Assembly: GCA_049514215.1 (NCBI GenBank)
Contig: JBEKVI010000001.1
Span: forward strand, 62,001 to 126,000
Length of the DNA: 64,000 nucleotides
Origin: BOG-994 sp049514215
Lineage (GTDB): Bacteria; Pseudomonadota; Gammaproteobacteria; Burkholderiales; Burkholderiaceae_D
Direction of reading: 5' to 3'
Positions within the stretch are counted from its first letter, which is position 1, and each line of letters starts with the position of its first letter. The notes beneath the pieces were generated by a model. It ran no database searches, was not told the origin of the DNA, and saw only the letters and a list, made by a program, of their open reading frames with translations. Shown here in pieces: positions 32,444-41,888 of this stretch. Made by a program: the position numbers and the translations under genes.

Positions 32444-34804
32444 CTACTTCAAAATATGAAATAGATCGTTGAATTGATCGTCCCACACGCCCATCCGCGG
32501 ACCGAGGTCGATCGGAAGGCCGTCCTTGCCGATGGGATCGCGGGCCAGAAACGCACTGTTTCGGGTCACGAGCACCCAGTCCGAATCGACCAGCGCCCCT
32601 TCATCCGTTGGTCGATCTTCGATCAGGACCGCGCTAAAGCCGGCTTCACGCGCAATCGCTGCGACGATTGGCGGCAAGTCCAGATAGCGGTTCGAGGTAT
32701 GGACGGCGATGACTCCGTCAGGCTTGATCACCTGCGCGTAGAGGACAAAGGCCTCGCGGGTCAAAAGGTGAACCGGGATCGCGTCGCTCGAGAATGCGTC
32801 GAGTGAGAGGACGTCGAATCGGTTCTTGGGATCCACGAAGAGCCCAGCTTCAAGTTCTCGTTCGAGTGACAGTCGGGCGTCACCCAGCACGACATCGGTG
32901 TGGGCCCCCGTGTCGCGCAAGAATGTGAACTCGGTTTGCGCGACGCGCAGGGCCTCGGGATTGAGTTCGTAGATTCGGTAGACATCACCGGGCTTACCGT
33001 AGGCGGCCAGTGTGCCGGTTCCAAGACCGACAGAGGCGACGCGAATCGCCCCGCTGCTGGAGTGCATGCCGCGCAGCGTGCGGCCGATCCCCGACTCTCG
33101 GCCGTAGTACGTCGTGGGCAGGTCGGCTTTGTCGGGATCGGTATATTGCGCGCCGTGCAGAATTACCCCGTTCATCAGCCGGCGCACTTGCAACGGCCCA
33201 GGGGAGGAGACCTGGACGCGAAGCGAGCCGTAAAAATTGCGCACCATCAAGCGCGTATCTTGACGTACGAAATCGTAGTAGTTCCACGCGAAAGCGCACG
33301 TGCATAAGAGTGCCGCAAACGCGATGGCCCCGAGGTGCCGGCGCCAGAGCAGAAGGACACCCGCTACGGCCAGAAGGCCTCCCACAGTCCATCGGGCTTG
33401 GACGGGCACTTTGTCAGCGAAGTCGTTGGCCGCAATGCCAACCGTGCCGGGCAGCCCTTTGGTGAGCGAAAGCGCAAAGACAGCGAAGACAGTGCCGAAT
33501 ATCAGACCCCAAAGCCAACGCACTCCGCGCTCATCGCGGGCTTCGTCGATGGTGGCATAGAGCCCAAGAAAAGCCAGTCCGACAAGAGCCAAGGGCGCTT
33601 CCCAGTCCGCACTAAACACGCGAGGGGCGACAAGGGCCACGAGCACGCCTCCCAGCGCCCCGCCGCCGGCCAAGCAAAGGTAGAACTGAGTGAGATAGCC
33701 CGGTTCGGGTTTGCTGCGGGCCAGTTCACCATGGCAGAGGATGCATCCGCAAAACAGGCCCACGCAAAAAAGTGGGACGCCGATATAGATCGACAGGACC
33801 GCGTGACGCGTCACGAGGCCCCAGGCCATGGCGGCGGTCAAGACCAGAACCGGAGCAATCCAGTAGCGGCGCCGGTATCCCATTGGTGACTCGAAGCACA
33901 CGATAAAGCTCGACAGATACAGGCTTAAAGGAACGATCCACAGAAACGGGATCGAGGCGATGTTCTGCGTGATATGGTTCGTGACTGATAGAAGGAGCAC
34001 GCAGCCAAGGGTCGCGCTTGCGACCCAGAAAGCATAGGTTCCGATTGGGGGACGTGTTCCCTCCCATGCCTTGGAGGCGGGAGCCCGGACCCTTCGGATG
34101 AGCCCCATGCGCCACGCGGACAGGGTCAGCAGCAGCACATCGACCAGGTAGGCGGCGCTCCATAGCCGGGCCTGCGTTCCGGCCGATGCATAAGGCTCGA
34201 TGGCGAAGGGATAGGCGAGCAGGCCGATGAGGGAGCCGACATTGGAAAGCGCAAAAAGTCGGTAGATCGAAACACGCGAGCCGCCCGAAGACCCCGTGTC
34301 GGAAAGCCATTTCTGCAGCAGCGGAGAGGTTGAGGCGAGTAAGAAGTAGGGCAAACCGATCGTCACCGAAAGCAGAAGGAGGATCTGCAGCGTAGGATCC
34401 GATACGGTCTCTGGCTTCCAGCGCGCCGATGGAATGATGGGAAGCGCAAGGCAGCTCAATAGCAGCAGGCCGACGTGGATGCCCAGCGCGCTTTTGCCAC
34501 GGGGCTTACGCGTTAACGCGTGGGCATACAAGTATCCGAGGAGCAGCACGACTTGAAAGAACAAAAGGCAGGTGATCCACACGCTCGAGGACCCACCGAA
34601 CCAGGGCAGGATTTGTTTGGCAAGGATCGGTTGAACGAGGAAAAGCAATAATGAAGACAGCAGGATCGTCAGCGCCGAAGCAAGCCAAGTTCGGGTGAGT
34701 AAGCGCGCGCCAGTTCGGCGGGCGTGCGCGCGAGACATCACCTCGCCGTTGTCGTCCTCGGCCTTTAAGGGTTCGCCCGGCTCGATTGCGCCTCCGTGGC
34801 CCAT
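32444..34804 (-). CDS. Fused multi-helix membrane protein and spermidine synthase-like domain
   Basis: This 786-residue protein joins about 12 or more hydrophobic helices (residues 40-520) to a C-terminal spermidine-synthase-like Rossmann domain. The latter shows VASVGLGTGTLAAYG, IYELNPEALRVA and LDAFSSDAIPVHLLTREAF, where LDAFSSDA replaces the family's catalytic D.(F/L).S.D. The start has an excellent ribosome site, GGAGG six bases before ATG. Fused MFS/spermidine synthases are widespread, but polyamine synthesis by them is unproven. It stands alone, followed by the SET gene on the same strand. Confidence 0.85.
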   Translation of the reverse strand: MGHGGAIEPGEPLKAEDDNGEVMSRAHARRTGARLLTRTWLASALTILLSSLLLFLVQPILAKQILPWFGGSSSVWITCLLFFQVVLLLGYLYAHALTRKPRGKSALGIHVGLLLLSCLALPIIPSARWKPETVSDPTLQILLLLSVTIGLPYFLLASTSPLLQKWLSDTGSSGGSRVSIYRLFALSNVGSLIGLLAYPFAIEPYASAGTQARLWSAAYLVDVLLLTLSAWRMGLIRRVRAPASKAWEGTRPPIGTYAFWVASATLGCVLLLSVTNHITQNIASIPFLWIVPLSLYLSSFIVCFESPMGYRRRYWIAPVLVLTAAMAWGLVTRHAVLSIYIGVPLFCVGLFCGCILCHGELARSKPEPGYLTQFYLCLAGGGALGGVLVALVAPRVFSADWEAPLALVGLAFLGLYATIDEARDERGVRWLWGLIFGTVFAVFALSLTKGLPGTVGIAANDFADKVPVQARWTVGGLLAVAGVLLLWRRHLGAIAFAALLCTCAFAWNYYDFVRQDTRLMVRNFYGSLRVQVSSPGPLQVRRLMNGVILHGAQYTDPDKADLPTTYYGRESGIGRTLRGMHSSSGAIRVASVGLGTGTLAAYGKPGDVYRIYELNPEALRVAQTEFTFLRDTGAHTDVVLGDARLSLERELEAGLFVDPKNRFDVLSLDAFSSDAIPVHLLTREAFVLYAQVIKPDGVIAVHTSNRYLDLPPIVAAIAREAGFSAVLIEDRPTDEGALVDSDWVLVTRNSAFLARDPIGKDGLPIDLGPRMGVWDDQFNDLFHILK

Positions 34805-34885
34805 GCATCACCTCCGTTGGGTAGGGCGTCCTGACGCGTCGCATCAAAAACAAGCTGTATCGCGCTGGACCCGATGAGGCAACAA

Positions 34886-35416
34886 ATGGACCCAGACACG
34901 ACCGAACATCTTCTCATCGAATCCATCACGGCTGAACACGCCGCAGCCCTGTATCCGGTATTGGACGATGATCAGATTTACCGGTACGTGCCGACGCGGC
35001 GCTGCGAGAGCCCCGAGGAACTCGCGGCCCAGTTTGCCAAATGGCAAGCCGGCCCCCAGAACGGGGAATCCGAGGTGTGGCTCAATTGGGCGCTTCGCGA
35101 GCGCAGCCGGGGTCATTTCCTGGGTACCCTTCAGGCCACTGTTCTAAGCGATGACAGCGCGTGGATCGGCTACCTGCTCGGGTCCCGGTTCTGGGGCCTG
35201 GGCTACGCGAGCGAAGCCTGCCGCTGGCTCCTGTGCCGTCTTGCCAACGACTACGGCGTGAAGCTCGCGCTCGCGAGCGTCGATTCGCGCAATGTCCGCT
35301 CGATTGCCCTCCTGCGGCGGCTTGACATGCTGCATGCGTCCACCGAAACGGCGGAACTGCGTGGTGAGTCCACCGTCGATTTCCACTTTACCAAGGCGCT
35401 TGTCCCAGACCCTTAA
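34886..35416 (+). CDS. GNAT family N-acetyltransferase
   Basis: This 176-residue protein has the GNAT fold of the RimJ/RimL type: VLDDDQIYRYVPTRRCES near the start, the acetyl-CoA loop region YLLGSRFWGLGYASEACRW and ASVDSRNVRSIALLRRL at the end. It transfers an acetyl group from acetyl-CoA to an amine or protein N-terminus, not identified. ATG at 34886 is favoured over ATG at 34874 because GAGG sits 6 bases before it. It ends in a 4-base convergent overlap with the next minus-strand gene. Confidence 0.87.
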   Translation: MDPDTTEHLLIESITAEHAAALYPVLDDDQIYRYVPTRRCESPEELAAQFAKWQAGPQNGESEVWLNWALRERSRGHFLGTLQATVLSDDSAWIGYLLGSRFWGLGYASEACRWLLCRLANDYGVKLALASVDSRNVRSIALLRRLDMLHASTETAELRGESTVDFHFTKALVPDP

Positions 35417-36576
35417 GAGCGCATGCCGTAGATGGCGCCGATGGCGGCTTCCAAGGCGACGAGATCCGAGCTTTGGTTATAGCCCTGGACGGAAACCCGC
35501 ACAAACAGATGGCCGCCGTGCTGCGTCACAGGAACTTCCACGCGATAGTCGTCGAACAGCCTTCTTTTTAGAGCGACAGGATCCCGATAAGGCAGGGCGA
35601 GCGCAACCATCTGCGCGCAATCGCCTTTCGTGTATAGGGCCGGCAAGCCCGTGCGCTCGCGCATTCTCTCGTGCAGTTCCCAGGCACTTTGATGGCACCT
35701 TGCTCGCACCTCAGACCAGTGGTGATGCGCCTGGAAACGGATGGCGTCGGCGACGGCGAGAAAGGCGGCGATGTCCCGGGTCCCCTGCCACTGCATGCGC
35801 TGCTCGAATAACGTATGCCCTACGTAGGCTGTGAAGTCCGCATGCCCTTTGATCTCCGGGCTGTATCCCCAGCTGATGACCGGGGCATCCAGGAGGCGCT
35901 GGAGTTCGCTGCGGGCGTAGAGAAAGCCCGCGCCCTTGGGTGCACACAGCCATTTGTGGCAGTTGCCCACGTAGAAGTCGGCGTCGATAACGCTTAGATC
36001 AAGATCGATCTGTCCGGGCGCGTGAGCACCATCGATCAGTGTCAGAACGCCGGCTTGGCGGGCTCGCGCGCAGAGCTCGGCCACGGGGAAAATGAGCGCC
36101 GTAGTCGACGTGATGTGGCTTACGTAAATGAGTCTTGTTGCGGGCGTTACCGCGGCGAAAATCCGGTCGACGAAATCCTCGGCGCGATAGGGAAATGGGA
36201 TCGCGACCCGGACGATCTTCGCACCGCTACTGCTCGCGACGAAGTCCCACGCGTTATCGCATGCGCCGTATTCGTGATCGGTCGTCACGATCACGTCGTC
36301 GGGGGCCAATTCCAGCGAACGCGCGACGATATTGACGCCCGTAGTGGCATTGGGCACGTAGATGAGATCGCGGGCGTCGGCGTGAAGGTACTGCGCAAGC
36401 GCTTTGCGTGACTCGAGCAGGAGTTCCGCGGAACGTCGCCCGAGGAATTCCACGGGATTGCGCTCCATCTCCCTCTGGTAGTTCTGAAACGCCTCGAACA
36501 CCGGTCGAGGGCAGGCTCCAAACGAGCCGTGATTCAAAAAGACGACGGAATCGTCCAGTAGGAATTGCTCTTTCAT
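35413..36576 (-). CDS. Class V aminotransferase, isopenicillin N epimerase-like
   Basis: This 387-residue PLP enzyme of fold type I resembles isopenicillin N epimerases/cysteine desulfurases: FLNHGSFGACPRPV at the N-terminus, PNATTGVN for phosphate binding, DGAHAPGQIDLDL holding the pyridine nitrogen, and the Schiff-base lysine in GNCHKWLCAPKG. No beta-lactam synthesis genes are near, so the annotated name describes homology only; racemase, lyase or aminotransferase activity is possible. It stands alone, divergent from the VIT-family gene. Confidence 0.88.
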   Translation of the reverse strand: MKEQFLLDDSVVFLNHGSFGACPRPVFEAFQNYQREMERNPVEFLGRRSAELLLESRKALAQYLHADARDLIYVPNATTGVNIVARSLELAPDDVIVTTDHEYGACDNAWDFVASSSGAKIVRVAIPFPYRAEDFVDRIFAAVTPATRLIYVSHITSTTALIFPVAELCARARQAGVLTLIDGAHAPGQIDLDLSVIDADFYVGNCHKWLCAPKGAGFLYARSELQRLLDAPVISWGYSPEIKGHADFTAYVGHTLFEQRMQWQGTRDIAAFLAVADAIRFQAHHHWSEVRARCHQSAWELHERMRERTGLPALYTKGDCAQMVALALPYRDPVALKRRLFDDYRVEVPVTQHGGHLFVRVSVQGYNQSSDLVALEAAIGAIYGMRS

Positions 36577-36757
36577 ACAGGATCACACTGAAATGGCCGT
36601 GCCGGTAATGCATTATCCCCTAGCCTTCGGAAGGCACCCCGAGCCGGTGCGTTCTGAGCCCTCGTTGGCGACCCGCGAAGCAGCGCAGCCCGGGCGACTG
36701 GTAACATACAGCGCGTGTGTATCTTGCGCGAGCGTTACGCGCGAAGAAGGAATCGAG

Positions 36758-37486
36758 ATGAGTGCCGATGCAAGCTCCCAGGTGACCTCACACGGTCACG
36801 CCCACCCGCATATCCACCGGACCCAGCGTTCCGGCTGGCTGCGTGCGGGCGTGCTGGGCGCGAACGACGGTGTGCTTTCCGTGGCGAGTCTGATTCTCGG
36901 AGTTGCGGCCGCGCGCTCGGGTGAAACGGGCGTGTTTGTGGCCGGAATTGCCGGGCTGGTGGCGGGAGCGCTCTCCATGGGGGCGGGGGAGTATGTCTCG
37001 GTCAGTTCGCAAGCGGACACCGAGCGGGCGGATTTGGAAGTCGAGCGACTCGCTCTGGCGCGCGACTTCGAGAACGAACGCGACGAACTTACCGGGATAT
37101 ACATCCGTCGCGGAGTGGCTCCCGATCTTGCATCCAAGGTGGCCGAACAGTTGATGGCCCACGATGCGCTAGGCGCCCACGCACGCGACGAGATCGGGAT
37201 CTCGGACGCGCTCTCCGCACGACCCCTCCAGGCGGCGGTGACTTCGGCGTTGAGTTTTGCCTTTGGTGGCGTCATCCCGCTTGTGACCCTGCTGGCGGCA
37301 CCCGAGCGGCTGCAGATTCCTTTGGTGGGCGCGGTATCGCTCGCTTTTCTCGCCTCTCTTGGGGCGGTTGCCGCTCGAGCGGGCGGGGCCTCGATCGTCA
37401 CAGGCGCCACGAGAGTCTTAGTCTGGGGCGCATTGGCCATGGCGCTCACGGCGGGAATTGGTACGATCTTTGGCGCCATCCTGTAG
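36758..37486 (+). CDS. VIT1/CCC1 transporter family protein
   Basis: This 242-residue membrane protein belongs to the VIT1/CCC1 family of iron/manganese transporters. It has the first-helix motif RAGVLGANDGVLSVASLILG, then GLVAGALSMGAGEYVSVSSQ, a charged middle segment (residues ~85-150) with the metal-interaction helices, and a C-terminal helical half. The His-rich start HGHAHPHIHR could bind metal. ATG at 36758 has GAAGAAGG upstream; an earlier start gives an unrelated leader. Transport direction is probably export from the cytosol, by analogy. Confidence 0.9.
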   Translation: MSADASSQVTSHGHAHPHIHRTQRSGWLRAGVLGANDGVLSVASLILGVAAARSGETGVFVAGIAGLVAGALSMGAGEYVSVSSQADTERADLEVERLALARDFENERDELTGIYIRRGVAPDLASKVAEQLMAHDALGAHARDEIGISDALSARPLQAAVTSALSFAFGGVIPLVTLLAAPERLQIPLVGAVSLAFLASLGAVAARAGGASIVTGATRVLVWGALAMALTAGIGTIFGAIL

Positions 37487-37599
37487 TCGCGGAACCGTTC
37501 AGTCGCATCCTCGCGCGTCATTCGGCAAGACCTTCAGAGGTCAAGATTTGTGTCCGAAAACGGCCAGACCGTGGCGTCGGGACAGAGTATAAATTCGCC

Positions 37600-39099
37600 A
37601 TGTCTACCTTAACGCTGGAACCCGAAAGCTGTTATCGGGCGGTAAGTGCGCGAGATCCTCGCTTTGATGGCTTGTTCTTTACGGCCGTAACGACCACAGG
37701 GATCTACTGCAGGCCAATGTGTCCGGCCCGCACGCCCGCACGTCAGTCCTGCCGGTTTTTTGCCACCGCCGCTGCGGCTGAATCGGCAGGTTTTCGTCCC
37801 TGCCTACGCTGTCGGCCCGAGCTGGCTCCGGGTCGCCCGGCCTATGCCGCAGGCCTGGGGGAGGCGGTCCTCGCACGCGTTCAGGCCAATGCCCACCGTC
37901 CCGAGGGGATCGAAGCGCTGGCCTTCGAAATCGGTCTGTCCAGCCGCCAGGTCCGCCGCATCCTGCGCGAGCAGTTCGGCGTCACACCCATTCAAATCAT
38001 CCAGACGCAAAGACTGCTTTTCGCCAAGAAGCTCTTGCATGAGACGACGCTGTCCATGACCCAGGTCGCGCTGGCTGCGGGATTTGGAAGCGTGCGGCGC
38101 TTTAATGCCACCTTTCAGAAGCACTATCGGCTCTCGCCTTCCCAGTTGCGCAAGCAAACGGTGTCGCGCGCCGGGCAAACCGAGGGGATTTCGCTTAAGC
38201 TGGTGTTTAGGGCCCCTCTGGCGTTTGATGCGGCGCTAAGCTACCTGCGCACACGCGCCACCCCCGGGGTCGAGACGGTTGTCGGTAACACGTACTGGCG
38301 CACAGTCCGATTTCCCGCCGCGCAGACGGAGTTTTCAGGCTGGATCGCGGTCACCTCCGTGGCTGGCCAGAACCACCTAACCGTCCGGGTTCCGGCCCAT
38401 CTCGCGCCGGTTCTTCTGGCGCTGACCACCCGGCTTCGCGCACTCTTTGACCTCGACGCCAATCCGCAGCACATCGACACCCAGCTCGCGGCGGATCCAG
38501 CGCTGGCCCGTCTTGTCCTTGCGACTCCAGGCCTTCGCGTGATCGGAGCCTGGGATCCCTTTGAGCTTGCGTTGCGCGCCGTCTTAGGCCAGCAAATCAG
38601 TGTTGCAGGCGCAACCACTCTGGCCGGAAGAATGGCCGATCGTTTCGGAGAGGAGGTGGATACGCCTATGGCGGGTCTGGGCCGGCTCGCTCCGAAGGCC
38701 AGCCGCGTGGCCCGCTGCACCCTGGACGATGTGGCCTCAATCGGGCTTCCTCGCGCGCGCGCGGCCACCATCATCGCACTGGCCCGTTTTGCCGACGGCG
38801 GCGGATTGCGTTTCAGCCACGGGGTTGGCCTTGAGGATATGGTCCAGTCTCTAGCCACCGTGCCTGGCATCGGCAACTGGACGGCGCAGTACATCGCCAT
38901 GCGGGCCTTTTGCCAACCGGACGCGTTTCCCGCCGGAGACCTGGGCCTGAAACGAGCCCTACCTTTTCTGGACGGGGTAAAACCCGGCGGCGATCTTCCC
39001 TCGGAGCGCGCGCTGCTTGCGCGCTCCGAGGTCTGGAAACCATGGCGCGCGTACGCCGCAGCGCATCTGTGGCGCAGCGGTGCGCAGCCAGGTCCATGA
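37600..39099 (+). CDS. Hybrid Ada (N-terminal)-AlkA DNA repair and regulator protein
   Basis: This 499-residue protein fuses three parts. Residues 1-80 are the Ada methylphosphotriester zinc domain with Cys37, Cys41, Cys68 and Cys71 (E. coli Ada has Cys38/42/69/72); Cys37 is the expected methyl acceptor. Residues ~85-185 are an AraC-type helix-turn-helix (two segments, including SSRQVRRIL). Residues ~196-495 are AlkA: an AlkA_N domain and a helix-hairpin-helix glycosylase domain with the catalytic Asp447 in FPAGDLGLKRAL. It should sense methylated phosphates, turn on transcription and excise alkylated bases. It lacks the C-terminal O6-methylguanine methyltransferase, which the overlapping ogt supplies. 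Confidence 0.93.
   Translation: MSTLTLEPESCYRAVSARDPRFDGLFFTAVTTTGIYCRPMCPARTPARQSCRFFATAAAAESAGFRPCLRCRPELAPGRPAYAAGLGEAVLARVQANAHRPEGIEALAFEIGLSSRQVRRILREQFGVTPIQIIQTQRLLFAKKLLHETTLSMTQVALAAGFGSVRRFNATFQKHYRLSPSQLRKQTVSRAGQTEGISLKLVFRAPLAFDAALSYLRTRATPGVETVVGNTYWRTVRFPAAQTEFSGWIAVTSVAGQNHLTVRVPAHLAPVLLALTTRLRALFDLDANPQHIDTQLAADPALARLVLATPGLRVIGAWDPFELALRAVLGQQISVAGATTLAGRMADRFGEEVDTPMAGLGRLAPKASRVARCTLDDVASIGLPRARAATIIALARFADGGGLRFSHGVGLEDMVQSLATVPGIGNWTAQYIAMRAFCQPDAFPAGDLGLKRALPFLDGVKPGGDLPSERALLARSEVWKPWRAYAAAHLWRSGAQPGP
38999..39031. repeat. 13-base perfect inverted repeat inside ada-alkA
   Basis: CCTCGGAGCGCGC (38999-39011) and GCGCGCTCCGAGG (39019-39031) are perfect inverted copies around a 7-base loop. 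The region codes for P-S-E-R-A-L-L-A-R-S-E-V in the AlkA C-terminus, 65 bases before the ogt start. It may be a chance result of similar codons or an mRNA hairpin affecting ogt. Confidence 0.7.
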
Positions 39100-39617
39100 C
39101 ACCCTTGGTGTACGGCAGCCTTCAGAGTCCCCTGGGACCGCTCTGGGTGAGCCGTTCTAGACGCGGCGTGTCGGGACTGTACATGAGTCCCAGCCCGACT
39201 CCCGGTGGCTTTCGCTCTCGCAGAGGATCGCAGCCTCGCGTTGAGGATCACTGGATTCGCGATGACGCCGCCTTTGCTGACCTCGCAGGTCAGCTCGACG
39301 AATACTTCTCGGGCTGCCGCAGCACTTTTTCGATTCCGCTGGAGCTTAGCGGCACGCCCTTTCAGCTCGAGGTCTGGAGCGCCTTGTGCGACATCGCCTA
39401 TGGCGAAACCATCAGCTACGGCACGCTCGCCAAACGCCTCTCGCGGCCCGATGCGGTGCGCGCCGTAGGCGCTGCCAACGGCCGCAATCCGGTTTCAATC
39501 CTCGTGCCCTGTCACCGGGTCATCGGTGCCGATGGATCTCTGACGGGTTATGGCGGGGGGCTTCAGAACAAGAAATTTCTGCTCGAGTTGGAATCCGGAC
39601 AGGGGAGACTCGCCTAA
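39096..39617 (+). CDS. ogt: Methylated-DNA-protein-cysteine methyltransferase (Ogt)
   Basis: This 173-residue suicide repair protein transfers a methyl group from O6-methylguanine to its own cysteine. The active site is LVPCHRVIG with Cys139, preceded by YGTLAKRL and the helix GAANGRNP; YGGGLQNK follows. The start ATG at 39096 overlaps the ada-alkA stop (ATGA), so it is translated with the alkylation regulator and should be induced with it. Length fits Ogt/AGT. Confidence 0.94.
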   Translation: MTPLVYGSLQSPLGPLWVSRSRRGVSGLYMSPSPTPGGFRSRRGSQPRVEDHWIRDDAAFADLAGQLDEYFSGCRSTFSIPLELSGTPFQLEVWSALCDIAYGETISYGTLAKRLSRPDAVRAVGAANGRNPVSILVPCHRVIGADGSLTGYGGGLQNKKFLLELESGQGRLA

Positions 39618-39703
39618 CGCCATTGGCTCGAATGCTCCCATTTGAGGGACGGGCGACTATAATATTGGTCGATGTTCCTCCGCTGTGGCATATCGAATCG
39701 AAT

Positions 39704-40690
39704 ATGGCTAGAAAGCTTGATCTAAACCTTCTGCAGACGCTTGAAGCGCTGCTCGCGGAGCGCAACGTGACACGCGCTGCGGCGCGCTTGAACACCACGC
39801 AGCCGGCCCTTTCTGCCCAACTCGCACGGTTGCGGCAAATGTTCGACGACCCGCTTCTGATTCCAAGCTCGCGCGGCATGACGCCTACGCCTCGAGCTCT
39901 GGAGTTAGAGCCCCTCTTGGGCGAACTCATGTCAGGGCTGCGCGCGGTCGTTCATCCGCAGCGCTTTGACCCTGCGACCTCGGAGGCGACGATCCTGATC
40001 GCCGCAACCGACTCGGTGCACTACATCGTCGCTCCCTTTTTGGCCGAGTTGCATAGAGCGGCCCCCCACATTCGGATTGCGGACATGCCCGTGACGCGCC
40101 TGTCAAAACCGGAGATTGAGCGGTCCCTGGCGAGCGGGCAGCTCGATATCGTCATCGGGCTCGTTGCGCTGTTCCCGGATGACCTCCGAATTCGAGAGGT
40201 CTCCCAAGACGAGTATGTGTGTGTGATGCGGCAGGATCACCCCTTCAAAAAGGACACGCTTGGCCTGGACGATTTCTGCGCCTTCGAGCACGTGTTCATG
40301 TCCCCTCTGGGGGGCGAATTCTCTGGGGACGTCGATGAGGCCTTGCGAGAACTCGGGCGCGAGCGCCAGGTGATCGCCTCGGTACCCAGTGCGCTGGTTG
40401 CCGCGCGAATCCTCGAGACGAGTGATTTTGTGGCGGTGTTTCCGCAGTACCTCGCCCGGCGCGAGTCGCCGCGGCTGAAGTTCTACCCTTTGCCGGTGAC
40501 CGTCGGAAAGCTGAAGCTGTCGATGGCCTGGCACGAGCGCACGCATCTGAATCCGGCCCACCAATGGTTTCGCGAGCGCATTATCAGCATCATCCGCCGT
40601 ATCGGACAGGGCGACCCGCCACCGGCGGCGCAGGGAAAATCGTTCGAAGCGCCAGAAAACAGCCCGACTGACTCGCGTCAGGCGGGCTGA
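39704..40690 (+). CDS. LysR family transcriptional regulator
   Basis: This 328-residue LysR regulator begins MARKLDLNLLQTLEALLAER and has the helix-turn-helix NVTRAAARLNTTQPALSAQL, then the effector-binding domain. It belongs to the longer NodD/LinR-like group judging by its N-terminal MDLNLL-type start and the LIAATDSVHYIVAPFL region. Its target is unknown: it is convergent with the liv operon to its right and lies 86 bases after ogt. Neither neighbour shows a clear LysR box in this window. Confidence 0.9.
   Translation: MARKLDLNLLQTLEALLAERNVTRAAARLNTTQPALSAQLARLRQMFDDPLLIPSSRGMTPTPRALELEPLLGELMSGLRAVVHPQRFDPATSEATILIAATDSVHYIVAPFLAELHRAAPHIRIADMPVTRLSKPEIERSLASGQLDIVIGLVALFPDDLRIREVSQDEYVCVMRQDHPFKKDTLGLDDFCAFEHVFMSPLGGEFSGDVDEALRELGRERQVIASVPSALVAARILETSDFVAVFPQYLARRESPRLKFYPLPVTVGKLKLSMAWHERTHLNPAHQWFRERIISIIRRIGQGDPPPAAQGKSFEAPENSPTDSRQAG
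40661..40688 (+). terminator. Hairpin at the end of the LysR gene
   Basis: AGCCCG-A-CTGAC (40661-40672) pairs with GTCAG-G-CGGGCT (40677-40688) around a 4-base loop, with one A/G mismatch. It overlaps the last codons of the gene. No T-run follows directly (CTTTT at 40698-40702), so terminator function is only possible. Confidence 0.35.
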
Positions 40691-40814
40691 AGGTACGGCT
40701 TTTGGAGAAACTGCGGGCACTGCACCACAGGTACGCAGCCAAGACCGAGATGGATTCAGGCAAGATCGAATCGCGGCCGCAAAGCGAGCCTGAGGCGCCT
40801 GCGCCCCCCGAAAG

Positions 40815-41888
40815 CTAGATCCGTCCTTGGCGCAGCCTGCCGACGATCCCCTGAGGAAAGAAGTAGATCGAGAGAACGAACAGGACCCCGAGCCAGAGCA
40901 GCCAGCGCTCGGGCGCAAAAAGGGCTCCAAGAAGGCCCCCGACGAACGGGACGTGACCGGCACTGTCGGCGGCCAGTTTCATGATGACTTGAAGGTAGGA
41001 CTGCGCAAGGATGAGAAGGGTCGCGCCCACCACGGCGCCGTAGAGCGTCCCCATGCCCCCGATGACCACGATCAGGAGCAGATCGACCATGATCTCAAAC
41101 GAGAGCGACGTCTCCGGGCCGTTGTAGCGCAGCCAGATCGCAAGCAGGGCACCTGCGAGCGTTGCGAACCCCGCGGCCAGCACATTCGAGACAGTGCGAT
41201 AGACGACGGTCCGATAACCGAGGGCCTCGGCTCGGAAGTCGTTTTCGCGGATTGCCTTGAGGACCCGCCCAAAGGGCGAGTTGACGATGCGCAGGAGGAG
41301 GAGAAACAAGAGAACAGCGAGAACAAAAATGATGTAGTAGCTCAAAAGCCGGCCGTCCAGATGGACACCCAGAATTGGGCTTTCCGAGTACGAGTGCGAA
41401 GGCGCAAGCAGCTCGGGGACCTTGAAACTCAAGCCATCTTCTCCGCCGGTCAATTCGGACAACTGGGATGCAAGCGTCTGGAACGCCGCGGCAACGGCCA
41501 AGGTCATCATCGTGTAGAAAAGGGCACGTACACGAAGGCTGAAAAGACCGATGACGAGCGCTGTCACCGTTGAAAGCAGCAGTGCCAGCGCGGTGCCCAG
41601 CGCGAGCGCACCAAAGCCAGGCCCAAAAGTGCTCAGCGCAATGGCGACTCCGTAGGCGCCGATCCCAAAGAACATCGTGTGAGCGAAAGACACGATGCCG
41701 GTGTAGCCCAAGAGCAGGTCGTAGCTGGCCGCGAGCACGATAAACACACAGATCTTGGCTGCGACATCCAAGGAACGGGCGCCCGGAAAGAGCAACGGCG
41801 CAAGCCCGAGACCCACGAGGATCGACAAGAGAATCACGGCGAGCGCGCGGCTGCCCGGCGGGTCTTCCGAAATGATCCGGCGCATCAT
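40815..41888 (-). CDS. livM: Liv-type ABC transporter permease (LivM family)
   Basis: This 357-residue inner-membrane permease closes the second Liv-type operon. It has the LivM features DLLLGYTGIVSFAHTMFFG and GRVLKAIRENDFRAEALGY, then MGTLYGAVVGATLL and about ten hydrophobic helices. The start ATG at 41888 overlaps the livH stop by 4 bases. It should pair with the LivH subunit just upstream to form the pore. Substrate unknown. Confidence 0.93.
   Translation of the reverse strand: MMRRIISEDPPGSRALAVILLSILVGLGLAPLLFPGARSLDVAAKICVFIVLAASYDLLLGYTGIVSFAHTMFFGIGAYGVAIALSTFGPGFGALALGTALALLLSTVTALVIGLFSLRVRALFYTMMTLAVAAAFQTLASQLSELTGGEDGLSFKVPELLAPSHSYSESPILGVHLDGRLLSYYIIFVLAVLLFLLLLRIVNSPFGRVLKAIRENDFRAEALGYRTVVYRTVSNVLAAGFATLAGALLAIWLRYNGPETSLSFEIMVDLLLIVVIGGMGTLYGAVVGATLLILAQSYLQVIMKLAADSAGHVPFVGGLLGALFAPERWLLWLGVLFVLSIYFFPQGIVGRLRQGRI

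Noticed and set aside
35413..36576. Evidence for beta-lactam antibiotic synthesis from the isopenicillin N epimerase-like gene
   Set aside because: No ACV synthetase, isopenicillin N synthase or related genes are in the window; this is only a fold-type resemblance.
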